Below, one piece after another: positions 9,187 to 17,369 of a stretch of DNA of 64,000 nt. The stretch's first letter is position 1, and each line of letters opens with the position of its first letter. Position numbers and translations under genes: made by a program. The notes beneath the pieces were generated by a model, which was not told the origin of the DNA, searched no databases, and saw nothing but the letters and a program-made list of their open reading frames with translations. This DNA comes from Candidatus Marimicrobium litorale (GTDB lineage Bacteria > Pseudomonadota > Gammaproteobacteria > Pseudomonadales > Halieaceae): NCBI RefSeq assembly GCF_026262645.1, contig NZ_SHNO01000002.1, forward strand, positions 1-64,000, written 5' to 3'.

Positions 9187-9960
9187 TCAGCTACTCAGGG
9201 CGGATCTTCTCGCTACGGGCTTGTCAGGGATTTGCTTCCCGTCATGAAACCCCGGTACTTTCTCGCCGAAATTGAGTGAAAAAAGCCGACGTCTTTCTCC
9301 ACCATTATAGCTGCCATGCACGGTGCGGAAGTTCCACAAAATTAAGTCGCCGGGTTTGCTGCTCACCGTTATAGAGGGAATGTCACCACTGGCCATACCG
9401 TAAATTTCTTCGACTCCGCTCTCATCCTTGAAATTTTTACGTAAGGTGCGGGAAAAAGTCTGCTGGTGGAAATGGCTGCCCGGGATGATGCGTATGGCAC
9501 CGTTATCGCCGGACAGGTCATCCAGGTAAAAAGACAGTTTCACGTGATAATGATGCAGCGGCGCCGCGTAGTCATCAGGATGCCAGTAACTTTCGCAGTA
9601 GAACAGGTTGCCATCACTGCTTGACCAGATATAGTCGGGACCGAGAATGCTCTTCACTACACCCACAACGCGCGGATCGTGTTGCAGCGGAGCGAGCGTT
9701 GGCGACTGCTCTATGAATCCCGGGATGATAAGGCGCTTCTCATCGCCGTGCAGCGCTTCCTTGGTTTCCCAGACGGGTTGTTCCTCGTTACCAAACATGC
9801 CCTCGAATCCAGCAACGATATCGTCGATATCGTTGGCGAAAAGCCCTGGAATTCTCAAGAAGCCGAACGTCTCGTAGAAGTGAATCTGCTGCGGGGTGAG
9901 CAGGTACTGGCTATCGACCTCAGCTGTGTTTTCTGGCCGGGTGGTCAGTGCTTCACTCAT
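9187..9960 (-). CDS. phytanoyl-CoA dioxygenase family protein
   Basis: The protein of 257 residues (start at the ATG of MSEALTTRP, which has AAGG 7 nt upstream; a 15-codon longer reading is possible) is a compact PhyH-family Fe(II)/2-oxoglutarate oxygenase. YWHPDDY holds the HxD iron pair, LSFYLDD and IIPGSH are the conserved core strands, and the distal ligand is in FRTVHGSYNGG. A following RRLFSLNF carries the 2-oxoglutarate arginine. It matches the ectoine-hydroxylase/PhyH style more closely than the PhyH gene at 202-1224, and the two are not recent copies. No ectoine genes are near. It is probably a hydroxylase of the same tailoring cluster. Confidence 0.87.
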   Translation of the reverse strand: MSEALTTRPENTAEVDSQYLLTPQQIHFYETFGFLRIPGLFANDIDDIVAGFEGMFGNEEQPVWETKEALHGDEKRLIIPGFIEQSPTLAPLQHDPRVVGVVKSILGPDYIWSSSDGNLFYCESYWHPDDYAAPLHHYHVKLSFYLDDLSGDNGAIRIIPGSHFHQQTFSRTLRKNFKDESGVEEIYGMASGDIPSITVSSKPGDLILWNFRTVHGSYNGGERRRLFSLNFGEKVPGFHDGKQIPDKPVARRSALSS

Positions 9961-10120
9961 GGTGCTGCCTTGCAAGTTTTGCTGGATTACGGAACACGCT
10001 ACCACTAATAATGAGCGTAGTGAAGTCGGATGCCCGGGGATGAGAGCCGCGTGACAGTATTTCCTTGTCTAGGTGTCCGAAGCGCTGTTTACAGTAGACT
10101 TATCAATAACTTGGTGGAAT

Positions 10121-11092
10121 ATGGCGATGAAAGGCAGCCTGCTTGCGGCGCCCTCGGAAAAGGCCTCTAGGGGCCGCTTTTCACTGGGCGTGCTTTGCCT
10201 GTGTGGTGCGATCGCCTGGCCGACTTTAGCAGCAGAGTCCGATTCTCGCCCACTGCAGAGTCGATTTCTCAGGACTGCCGGTCATCTCCAGCACACGGGT
10301 TCCTCACTGCGCTCGGCGTTTGCCAGCCTGGCCTTGTCGGAGTTGTCTCGTGCCTACCGGGATGAAGTGACGCTTGCCCGGGATGAGAGTAGAAGTGCGC
10401 AAGCAGATAAAGGGTTGAGGGGCTGGTCTCGCTCTGTGGCCGGTTATGCGCGCGAGTTGCAGCGCTTGGTAGATGATATAGAAATGGGCTTGCCGGTAAG
10501 TCTGATGGTTGAAGATCGTAAGCCCCTGGCTCTGTTCGTATCCAGCCGGTTTCTCATCCTGAGCCATCCGCGACCCTTGCAGCAGCGAATGTTTGAACAT
10601 CGTGTCCTGGAGCAATTTTGTGCGCGTTACCGCTGCGAACAATTTCTGCCGGGTGAGGTGGGCTCTGGACCGATTCCGATTGCCAGGGCGTCTGTTTCGC
10701 CCGACTGGCACTTCGGTCAAGGGCTGTGGTCCTGTTCCCACCGGGGAATTCGTGTTGAGTTCAAGTACCAATCAGATATATCGACCGCAAGGGCAATCTG
10801 CGAGGAGCTCATGCGCGAGGTGTTGGCGCTGGCGGACGAGGTTGCCTGGCAGGTCATACACGCGGTGGAGGTCGATTGGGATGGGCTGGCACTAGAAGTC
10901 GCTCCCGGGTCGACGCAGCATAGTCTGCCTCTCAACGTGTCTGGTGATACGGTTCTTGCAACTTTGCCGCTACTGCATAGCACTCCAGGGCTGTTTGATA
11001 GCGTTCTGCCCTGGATCAGGGCATGGGTGACACGACGGATTGATACAACGATAGAACTGCGGGCAGAAGATTTTGGTTGGCAGGAATCGTAA
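10121..11092 (+). CDS. exported protein of unknown function
   Basis: I do not recognise this 323-residue protein. The ATG at 10121 is preceded by GGTGGA. The N-terminus has a hydrophobic stretch FSLGVLCLCGAIAWPTLAAES, a probable Sec signal peptide with cleavage after an A-x-A-like site near residue 37. The mature part is helical with many Arg and Glu residues and ends with IDTTIELRAEDFGWQES. The DWHFGQGLWSCSHRGIRVEFKYQS segment is the most distinctive feature, and three cysteines around 170-185 could form disulfides. It runs towards the CBS-domain gene, with 5 nt between the two stop codons. Confidence 0.7.
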   Translation: MAMKGSLLAAPSEKASRGRFSLGVLCLCGAIAWPTLAAESDSRPLQSRFLRTAGHLQHTGSSLRSAFASLALSELSRAYRDEVTLARDESRSAQADKGLRGWSRSVAGYARELQRLVDDIEMGLPVSLMVEDRKPLALFVSSRFLILSHPRPLQQRMFEHRVLEQFCARYRCEQFLPGEVGSGPIPIARASVSPDWHFGQGLWSCSHRGIRVEFKYQSDISTARAICEELMREVLALADEVAWQVIHAVEVDWDGLALEVAPGSTQHSLPLNVSGDTVLATLPLLHSTPGLFDSVLPWIRAWVTRRIDTTIELRAEDFGWQES

Positions 11093-11097
11093 TGGCG

Positions 11098-11499
11098 TTA
11101 ATTGCGGAATTTCATTACAGCGCTGAGTAATTGCCGGCAGGTTATCTGGCCAATGAGTTTACCGTTTTCGACAACGGGTCTGCGCCGCTTGTTTTTGTGC
11201 AGCATGTCCTGCGCGACATCTACGATATCCTCGTTGGGGTGAGCGACAACCAGATTGTCGGATGTCATATGATCTCTGACAATGCCAATACTGGTGTTGT
11301 TATACACAGCCCCGAGGACAGCTTCGAGGCAGTCCATTTCCGAGAGTATGCCCACGAGATTCTCCTGAGCATCGACGACGCAGACACCGGAAATTTTGTG
11401 CTCAATGATAATCCGCATGGCATCCATAACATTGTCGTCCGGCGATAATTTAACCGGGTTGTGCAACATATAGTCGCGCAGATTTACGGATTGCAACAT
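11098..11499 (-). CDS. tandem CBS-domain protein
   Basis: The 133-residue protein consists of two CBS motifs. The first runs from about residue 8 (MLHNPVKLSPDDNVMDAMRIIIEHKISGVCVVD, GILSEMDCL), and the second from about 73 (DHMTSDNLVVAHPNEDIVDVAQDMLHKNKRRRPVVENGKLIGQITCRQLL). Such stand-alone pairs bind adenine nucleotides or SAM and act as energy sensors or regulators of partner proteins. The ATG has a near-consensus AGGAGGT ribosome-binding site at a spacing of 5 nt, suggesting high expression. No partner gene is adjacent in the same direction. Confidence 0.9.
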   Translation of the reverse strand: MLQSVNLRDYMLHNPVKLSPDDNVMDAMRIIIEHKISGVCVVDAQENLVGILSEMDCLEAVLGAVYNNTSIGIVRDHMTSDNLVVAHPNEDIVDVAQDMLHKNKRRRPVVENGKLIGQITCRQLLSAVMKFRN

Positions 11500-11946
11500 G
11501 TAGACCTCCTGTACCCGGATCCCTTCGGTGCCATGGGGGCGAATTAAGCCTCTCTCACCTTACTCTGGCTCGAGGCATTTATACGTCGTGATGCGTTCCT
11601 ATCCAGTATAGCCTCTAATTGGCAGAAAGGTGAGGCAACGAAAATAGACGCATGCGCGGAATGCGGTCGTGTTGGAGTGCAGCACGGTATTCAGCGAGTA
11701 CTCGGGCCGATGACGAGTCAGTTGATAAGGGTGTAAAACGTCGACCCCTGAGCGGGCTGAAACCCGCGGTGTCTAGCGTATCCTGAAGGGCCGGCCTGAG
11801 AAAAATGGCCCGAACAATTGCGGCATTATCGCAGGCTCGCCAGTTACCGCGCGTTGGGCAAATTTGCGTCCGCAGGTAGCGGTGGTTAGAGTGCGATTGA
11901 ATGCTGCGACAGCGTCATAGCGAACAGAGATACGGTGGAGAGTGCC
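11500..11946. other. 447-bp divergent intergenic region
   Basis: No gene is visible here. The region separates the CBS gene (minus) from the M20 peptidase (plus) and must hold both promoters. Ribosome-binding sites are clear at both ends (AGGAGGT for the CBS gene, GGTGGAG at 11934-11940 for the peptidase). A minus-strand TATACT and a TATAAA are -10 candidates without good -35 partners. A short GC hairpin (GCGGG 11752-11756 with CCCGC 11763-11767) has no T-run. Confidence 0.4.
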
Positions 11947-13341
11947 ATGCGACGATATCTGCTTTTATTGATACCGATACTGTCCCTGACGAGCGGGGCA
12001 GGGCAGGCCGGCAACGCTGCGGCCGAGCGCCTGGCGGAGGCAGTTCGGTTCAAGACGATCAGTTACCAGGATCGTAGTCGTATCGATTATTCCGAATTTT
12101 TGCGTTTTCACGACTTTCTGAAATCGCATTACCCCCGCGTTTTTACGGAGTTGGATGTGGAAACGGTCAGCAACTACAGCTTGTTGATACTCTGGCCGGG
12201 CAGCGACCCGCAACTGACTCCGGTTATGTTTACGGCGCACATGGATGTTGTCCCGATAGAACCCGGTACAGAGACTGATTGGGATTACCCTGCTTTTGAG
12301 GGCGTCATAGACAACGGGCGAATATACGGTCGCGGCACTCTTGATGACAAACAGGGCCTGCTCAGCCTGATGGAAGCCGCCGAATCACTGCTGGAGGAGG
12401 GGTTCACTCCGCGGCGCACGGTGTTGTTTGCGTTTGGGCATGATGAGGAAATCAGCGGATTGCACGGCGCGGTCAATTTGGCTGCCAGAATCAAGGAGCG
12501 AGGTCTGCAAAGCGCCTGGATGATCGATGAGGGTGGGTTTTTGATTGCTGACAGTCCCCTACTGCCGGGGCGTCCGCTGGGTCTTGTCAGTGTCGCAGAA
12601 AAGGGTTACCTGACCGTTACGCTGTCGACCAGGGGAGAGGGCGGTCACTCCTCGCGTCCGCCGGCAACTGGCACTATTGGGCGCCTCTCTGCTGCGCTTG
12701 AGCGGGTGGAAAATAGTCCGTATCCGCCCCGGCTTGTGGGTCCTGTCCAGGCCATGTTCGAGACAATAGCGCCGCACACCGACCAGCCGCAGCGATTTAT
12801 TTTCGAGAACCTGTGGCTGACGGGTGGTTTGTTGGCGAGTCAGCTGGCTGAGGACCCAGTGACAAGCTCTTTCGTGCGGACCACTGCGGCGCTGACTATG
12901 TTTAATGCGGGTGTTAAGGAAAACGTCATACCGCAGTACGCGGAGGCAAAAATCAATTTCAGGCTGCTGCCCGGGGATACCGCAGACACCGTGGTAGCGC
13001 GTATTACAGACATCGTAGACGACCCGCTGGTCGATATCAGCTATGACGCGTGGTCTGACCCCTCACCCGTATCTGACCATACAGGCGACGGTTTTGCGGT
13101 CATTTCTGAAGCCGTTGCTGAGGTTTATCCCGAGGCCATTGTGGTGCCCTCGTTGCTGGTGGCAACCACCGATAGCCGCCACTATGTGGATGTTAGCGAT
13201 AACCAGTATCGGTTTCACGGCAACAGGCTTTCAATGGAACAGGTCAATTCAATGCACGGGACGAATGAGTTTTTGGACGTAGAAAGCTATGAAGATATGA
13301 TTTCAATCGCTCGTCAGATGCTGAAAAAGGGAACCCGCTAG
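11947..13341 (+). CDS. M20-family metallopeptidase, secreted (carboxypeptidase S/PM20D1-like)
   Basis: The 464-residue product starts with a signal peptide (RRYLLLLIPILSLTSGAGQAG). M20 dizinc ligands are readable: FTAHMDVVPI, RGTLDDKQG with the bridging aspartate, GHDEEISG with the catalytic Glu-Glu, WMIDEGG, and the terminal histidine in SMHGTNEFL. The overall spacing matches carboxypeptidase S / PM20D1-like enzymes, which hydrolyse peptides or N-acyl amino acids. The ATG at 11947 has GGTGGAG 6 nt upstream; an in-frame GTG four codons earlier lies within that site and is unlikely. It probably works in the periplasm, and the downstream lipoprotein and symporter may be co-transcribed. Confidence 0.9.
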   Translation: MRRYLLLLIPILSLTSGAGQAGNAAAERLAEAVRFKTISYQDRSRIDYSEFLRFHDFLKSHYPRVFTELDVETVSNYSLLILWPGSDPQLTPVMFTAHMDVVPIEPGTETDWDYPAFEGVIDNGRIYGRGTLDDKQGLLSLMEAAESLLEEGFTPRRTVLFAFGHDEEISGLHGAVNLAARIKERGLQSAWMIDEGGFLIADSPLLPGRPLGLVSVAEKGYLTVTLSTRGEGGHSSRPPATGTIGRLSAALERVENSPYPPRLVGPVQAMFETIAPHTDQPQRFIFENLWLTGGLLASQLAEDPVTSSFVRTTAALTMFNAGVKENVIPQYAEAKINFRLLPGDTADTVVARITDIVDDPLVDISYDAWSDPSPVSDHTGDGFAVISEAVAEVYPEAIVVPSLLVATTDSRHYVDVSDNQYRFHGNRLSMEQVNSMHGTNEFLDVESYEDMISIARQMLKKGTR

Positions 13342-13432
13342 GCGTAATTTGCTTCGGTTCCCAGTGCGGCGAGCGCATGACAATGGTAGGCTGCGCATTG
13401 CCGGGATAATCGCCTCCGGCGGGGAGAAATAG

Positions 13433-13660
13433 ATGAGAATCGCCAGCGTATTGGCGCTTTTAATGGTGGTCGCAGGTTGCGCCTCGACACCTGATATAGC
13501 ATTTGAATGCAGTGAGCCGCGTCCCCAGGTGTGCACCATGGAGTTCGCTCCCACCTGTGCCCGATTGTCTGGCGGCGACCGCAAGGAGTTTGCCTCGCCC
13601 TGTACCGCCTGCGCTGACCCCGGGGTCAGCGGATACGACAAGGGTGGGTGCCCCGAGTGA
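13433..13660 (+). CDS. small Kazal-like lipoprotein
   Basis: The 75-residue protein has a lipoprotein signal ending in LMVVAGC (lipidated C16). The mature part has six cysteines in the order C-x7-C-x7-C-x14-C-x2-C-x12-C. The VCTMEFAPTCARL and FASPCTAC segments resemble the Kazal serine-protease-inhibitor fold (CxxxxxPVCG...Y.N.C.aC), although the loop between cysteines three and four is longer. Such proteins may protect the envelope from proteases. It lies between a secreted peptidase and a symporter whose GTG start overlaps its stop by 4 nt (GTGA), indicating translational coupling. The lipoprotein call is firm and the Kazal call is tentative. Confidence 0.78.
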   Translation: MRIASVLALLMVVAGCASTPDIAFECSEPRPQVCTMEFAPTCARLSGGDRKEFASPCTACADPGVSGYDKGGCPE

Positions 13661-14967
13661 GCCTCACCAACCGTATTTTGATTGCGATGGTTGCGGGCAT
13701 CCTGACGGGCTCGCTGCTCAGTATGACGCTAAGTAGCGCGACGCTCCCCGAAATGGTTCGCGCGGCGCTGGAAGTGTATCTGATCGATGGTGTGCTGGAC
13801 GTTGTCGGGCGTATTTTCGTGGCGTCTCTCAAGTTGCTGGTGGTACCCCTGGTATTTGTATCGCTCATCTGTGGAGCCAGTTCTCTGGGAAACAGTTCGC
13901 GGATGGGACCTATTGCGGGTAAGACCCTGTTTTTTTATTTGCTGACTACCGCCTTGGCGGTCACGGCGGCTCTTACCTTTGCGGTGTTAGTCAGTCCGGG
14001 TAGTGGTGTTGAATTGGCAGGGGAGGCGAACTTTCAGGCGAAGCAAGCTCCGCCGCTGACCGACGTGCTGGTCAATATCTTCCCCTCCAACCCGATTCAG
14101 GCGATGGCGGAAGGTAAGATGCTGCAAATCATTGTATTTGCCCTGCTGTTTGGTCTGGCCATATCCTGGGCGGGAGAGCCTGGACAGCGGATAGCCGGCT
14201 TCTTCCGCGACATGGAAGCGGTTGTCATGAAAATGGTTGAAGTGCTCATGCATCTGGCGCCCTACGGCGTGTTCGCCCTGCTTTGCAAGTTGTTTGCAAC
14301 GTTGGGTATTACCGCTATTTTCGATCTGGCGACGTACTTCTTCACTGTTCTCGCTGTGTTGCTGTTCCACGCGTTGGTCGTCTACAGCCTGTTGCTCAAG
14401 GGCTTGACCGGCCTTTCGCCCGCCATGTTGTTCTCCAAGATGCGCCCCGTCTGGGCGTTCGCTTTCAGCACCGCGTCATCCGGTGCTACCTTGCCCGTCA
14501 CCCTGCGTACGGTAGAGCGAAGGCTTGGCGTGGACAACTCGGTGGCGGGGTTCACTGTGCCGCTTGGCGCCACGATCAATATGGACGGCACGGCCATTAT
14601 GCAGGGCGTGGCGACCGTATTTATCGCCGAGGTGTATGGCGTAGATTTGTCCTGGGTGGCGTATCTTACCGTGATTCTCACCGCTACTCTCGCATCGGTT
14701 GGTACCGCCGCGGTGCCGGGTGTCGGCCTCATAACACTAGCCATGGTCTTGTCTCAGGTGGGATTGCCGGTTGAGGGCATAGCACTGATCATCGGCGTCG
14801 ATCGTTTGCTTGATATGGTGCGCACGGCCGTGAATGTGACGGGTGACTCGGTGGTGTCGTTGATCGTGAGCAGCAGTGAAAACAAGTTCGATGAGACGGT
14901 ATTCCTCGATCCCCACGCGGATCATGATGGTGATGACGTGGGAGATTTTGTACCGCCTCCCCATTGA
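13657..14967 (+). CDS. dicarboxylate/amino acid:cation symporter (DAACS family)
   Basis: The 436-residue membrane protein has about eight helices and the family's two re-entrant loops. The serine-rich hairpin is AFSTASSGATLPVT near residue 270, and the substrate/Na motif is GATINMDGTAIMQG near 305. It belongs with GltP/DctA/GltT transporters that import glutamate, aspartate or C4-dicarboxylates with protons or sodium. A GTG at 13657 overlaps the upstream lipoprotein's stop codon (GTGA), and an AGGGTGGG site stands about 9 nt upstream. The alternative GTG at 13648 lies inside that site. The C-terminal 25 residues are rich in Asp/His (DPHADHDGDDVGD), which might bind metal. Confidence 0.92.
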   Translation: MSLTNRILIAMVAGILTGSLLSMTLSSATLPEMVRAALEVYLIDGVLDVVGRIFVASLKLLVVPLVFVSLICGASSLGNSSRMGPIAGKTLFFYLLTTALAVTAALTFAVLVSPGSGVELAGEANFQAKQAPPLTDVLVNIFPSNPIQAMAEGKMLQIIVFALLFGLAISWAGEPGQRIAGFFRDMEAVVMKMVEVLMHLAPYGVFALLCKLFATLGITAIFDLATYFFTVLAVLLFHALVVYSLLLKGLTGLSPAMLFSKMRPVWAFAFSTASSGATLPVTLRTVERRLGVDNSVAGFTVPLGATINMDGTAIMQGVATVFIAEVYGVDLSWVAYLTVILTATLASVGTAAVPGVGLITLAMVLSQVGLPVEGIALIIGVDRLLDMVRTAVNVTGDSVVSLIVSSSENKFDETVFLDPHADHDGDDVGDFVPPPH

Positions 14968-15003
14968 GCAAAATGCCAGACCCAGAACAAAGAGACCGAT
15001 TCC

Positions 15004-15654
15004 ATGTCCATTCAGTGCACTATTGTTCCCGTCACGCCCTATCAGCAGAATTGCTCCGTCGTCCGTTGCGAAGACACTGGACGCGCAGCAATTGTTGATC
15101 CCGGTGGTGATATCGAAAAAATACTGGAGGCTGTGCAGCAACTGGATGCCAAAGTAGAGAAGGTGATTCTCACCCATGCCCATCTCGATCACTGTGCCGC
15201 CTCAGATGTGCTGCGGCAGCAGTTGGGTGTTCCCATTGAGGGCCCTCACGCAGAAGACAATTTCTGGCTTGAAGGGTTGCCGGAGGCGTGCAAGATGTCG
15301 GGCTTCCCCATGACGGAAGCCTTTACGCCCGATCGATGGCTGAACCAGGGCGACACCGTGACGGTGGGCGCGCAAGTATTAAAAGTCATTCATTGTCCGG
15401 GACATACTCCCGGGCACGTGGTGTTCGTTCATGAGTCACAGAAAGTCGCCTGGGTCGGTGATGTGCTTTTTCAGGGCTCTATTGGTCGTACGGATTTTCC
15501 AAGGGGCAACCACGCAGACCTGATTTCCAGCATACGCGACAAGCTGTTTCCTCTGGGCGATGACATCACCTTTATTCCCGGCCATGGGCCCACGTCAACG
15601 TTCGGCCAGGAGCGTCAGGCTAACCCCTATGTCGCAGACTCGCTGCATGAATGA
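15004..15654 (+). CDS. MBL-fold hydrolase, YcbL/glyoxalase II-like
   Basis: The 216-residue protein carries the metallo-beta-lactamase motif HAHLDH (about 60-65) and further metal ligands in HCPGHTPGH and PGHGPTS. WVGDVLFQGSIGRTDFPRG is the characteristic segment of YcbL-type hydrolases, which hydrolyse glutathione or other thioesters with two metal ions. It is shorter than true glyoxalase II (about 250 residues), because the C-terminal glutathione-binding domain is missing. The next gene starts inside its last codons, so both are probably co-translated. Confidence 0.9.
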   Translation: MSIQCTIVPVTPYQQNCSVVRCEDTGRAAIVDPGGDIEKILEAVQQLDAKVEKVILTHAHLDHCAASDVLRQQLGVPIEGPHAEDNFWLEGLPEACKMSGFPMTEAFTPDRWLNQGDTVTVGAQVLKVIHCPGHTPGHVVFVHESQKVAWVGDVLFQGSIGRTDFPRGNHADLISSIRDKLFPLGDDITFIPGHGPTSTFGQERQANPYVADSLHE

Positions 15655-15979
15655 TGGACCGGTTGGGCGTGAGGCGCTGCTGCGGAGTGAGTACCACGGC
15701 CAGACCGCTCGAATTCCCTGGCATGACCTGCAGACACACTATGCTCGCGGCAACGTGGTCATGGTCTCTCCAGCGCTTGATCTGGTGGAGGTGGCCGTGC
15801 AGTTGGGCATGGATAACAGCCAGGTGTTCCAGGCTTGGATAGAGGGCGGCGACATTGCTTCGGTGAGCGAGGAGCAGGCCTTGCACTGGTATGACACTCA
15901 CGCGGTGCTGTGGGCTGTTGTGGCAGCCCCGTGGGTGCTGATACAGCAGCGCGAGCCGGACTCGAACCCTACCGAATAA
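15647..15979 (+). CDS. DUF2288 family protein
   Basis: The 110-residue protein has the conserved DUF2288 features: a 'Y..qTA.IPW.DLQ..yArG.v..V' start, LDLVEVAVQLGMDN, and the C-terminal HWYDTHAVLWAVVAAPWVLIQ. The function is unknown; the family is small, cytoplasmic and widespread in gammaproteobacteria. The ATG overlaps the end of the MBL-fold gene by 8 nt. Its 3' end overlaps the convergent M48 protease gene by 11 bp, so no room remains for a separate terminator. Confidence 0.87.
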   Translation: MNDGPVGREALLRSEYHGQTARIPWHDLQTHYARGNVVMVSPALDLVEVAVQLGMDNSQVFQAWIEGGDIASVSEEQALHWYDTHAVLWAVVAAPWVLIQQREPDSNPTE

Positions 15980-17360
15980 TCTTTATCCAGTCTCCCGTTC
16001 GGGGCTCGCCGCGCGGATAAAAATCATTCAACAAGCGCAGCTGTGCCTCGGCATCGGGAATTCGCATGCCGGCGGCCAGGCTGGCCAGGGTGGCGCCCCG
16101 TGGTACTTGTATGTAGTGCACATGGCTTCCGCTACTGGCGCGTTGTTCCTGCGGGTGCATGGGTCTGAAGCTCTCTATCATTTCAAGCAGCGTACTGTCC
16201 TGTGATGAGAAATTTCGAGCTTCCCCGTCAAAAAGATAGCTGAGGTTTCTGTAGTCAATCACCGCGAGCCGCCGCGTCCCGGTCGTGCTACTCGACAGCG
16301 CGGTAAAGCCCTTTAGTCCGGCTTGGTCGAGTGCCTCGCCATCGTTAATGACCCCCCCAGCACTGGTTTCCAGAACCTTGCGCGGTGTGCTGGCAGGCTC
16401 GCGTCGTCGCACTGTGATGTTCAGCTCGGCAGAACCGTCGGCGGCGCTGGCGACAATGGCTCGAGAACCGGCATTGACACTCCAGCCTGGGGGTTGCGTA
16501 AAGGTGAAAGCCAGCTTGTTGTGGTAGTAGCGATCACTGCTGCGGCTGCTCTGTACGCTGTCGCCCCAGACCAGCCCCTCAATATGGCGCCGAAATTCGC
16601 CCGGCACGGAAGGGTCCTCGGTGTAGGTATCCGTATCGAGTTCGGCTGCAGTGCTGACCACTTTTCTCAGTCGCTGGTCATTGCGCGGGTGAGTGGCATA
16701 GAGGCCGTGGTAGGTGGCTCTGCCTGCGCCCCCATTCTTTGCCTTCACCCGCTGAAAATTTTGTTGATTTTTGAGAGCACCGATCACCTCCAGCAGTGAT
16801 TCAGGGTCGTAGCCGGACTCGTACATATACTCTGCCCCCAGCCCGTCCGCCTCCAATTCCATTTCCCGCCCAAAGCCGCTGATGAGTTCGTTGCCATACA
16901 TGTTGGATGCAGCTGCCAGATCTCCACTGCCCGTGAGGATGTAGGCGGTGTTAGCGACTATGGTGTTCGTCACGGCGGCACCCTGCTGGCGGCCATGATG
17001 ATTCGCTGTCACATGACCGATTTCATGACCCAATACGCCCGCCAGTTCTGCTTCATTCTCGAGGTAGGCCAACAGGCCTCGATTCACATAGATATAGCCA
17101 CCCGGCAGCGCGAACGCATTGATATCGGGGCTATCAACGACAGTAAATGTGAAAGCCATAGTGGGCTTGTCGCTGTTGGCAACCAGCCGTTGTCCGATTC
17201 GATTGATGTATGCCTGTAGCTCGGGATCGTCGTACACCGCGTCCTGAGCGAGCATTTCCTGGTGCATCTTTGCACCCGTCGCCGGATTGCTCACGCATCC
17301 GTGGAGAAGGGGCAGTGCCGCCAGAAGTAGGGTACCGAGCAATCGCCCTCGTTTTGTCAT
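15969..17360 (-). CDS. LysM-containing M48 metalloprotease lipoprotein (last gene of the ExbB-vWA operon)
   Basis: The 463-residue protein has a lipoprotein signal (LLLAALPLLHGC, lipid on C22). The M48 zinc site HEIGH is near residue 136 in VLGHEIGHVTANHH, and the third ligand is in MELEADGLGAEYM. The N-terminal half is BepA/LoiP-like, as in outer-membrane quality-control proteases. After it come about 150 residues of mixed sheet. The C-terminal 65 residues (YIQVPRGATLASLAAGMRIPDAEAQLRLLNDFYPRGEPRTGDWIKIIR, shown in part) form a LysM-like peptidoglycan-binding module. It starts 9 nt after the preceding lipoprotein gene, so I place it in the same operon. It may process or clear the complex's components. 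Confidence 0.9.
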   Translation of the reverse strand: MTKRGRLLGTLLLAALPLLHGCVSNPATGAKMHQEMLAQDAVYDDPELQAYINRIGQRLVANSDKPTMAFTFTVVDSPDINAFALPGGYIYVNRGLLAYLENEAELAGVLGHEIGHVTANHHGRQQGAAVTNTIVANTAYILTGSGDLAAASNMYGNELISGFGREMELEADGLGAEYMYESGYDPESLLEVIGALKNQQNFQRVKAKNGGAGRATYHGLYATHPRNDQRLRKVVSTAAELDTDTYTEDPSVPGEFRRHIEGLVWGDSVQSSRSSDRYYHNKLAFTFTQPPGWSVNAGSRAIVASAADGSAELNITVRRREPASTPRKVLETSAGGVINDGEALDQAGLKGFTALSSSTTGTRRLAVIDYRNLSYLFDGEARNFSSQDSTLLEMIESFRPMHPQEQRASSGSHVHYIQVPRGATLASLAAGMRIPDAEAQLRLLNDFYPRGEPRTGDWIKIIR

Positions 17361-17369
17361 CGGGCCCTC

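Noticed and set aside
15955-15980. A tRNA-like T-loop sequence (GGGTTCGAGTCC on the minus strand)
   Set aside because: The flanking bases do not form a T-stem or acceptor stem, and the stretch is the coding end of the DUF2288 gene.
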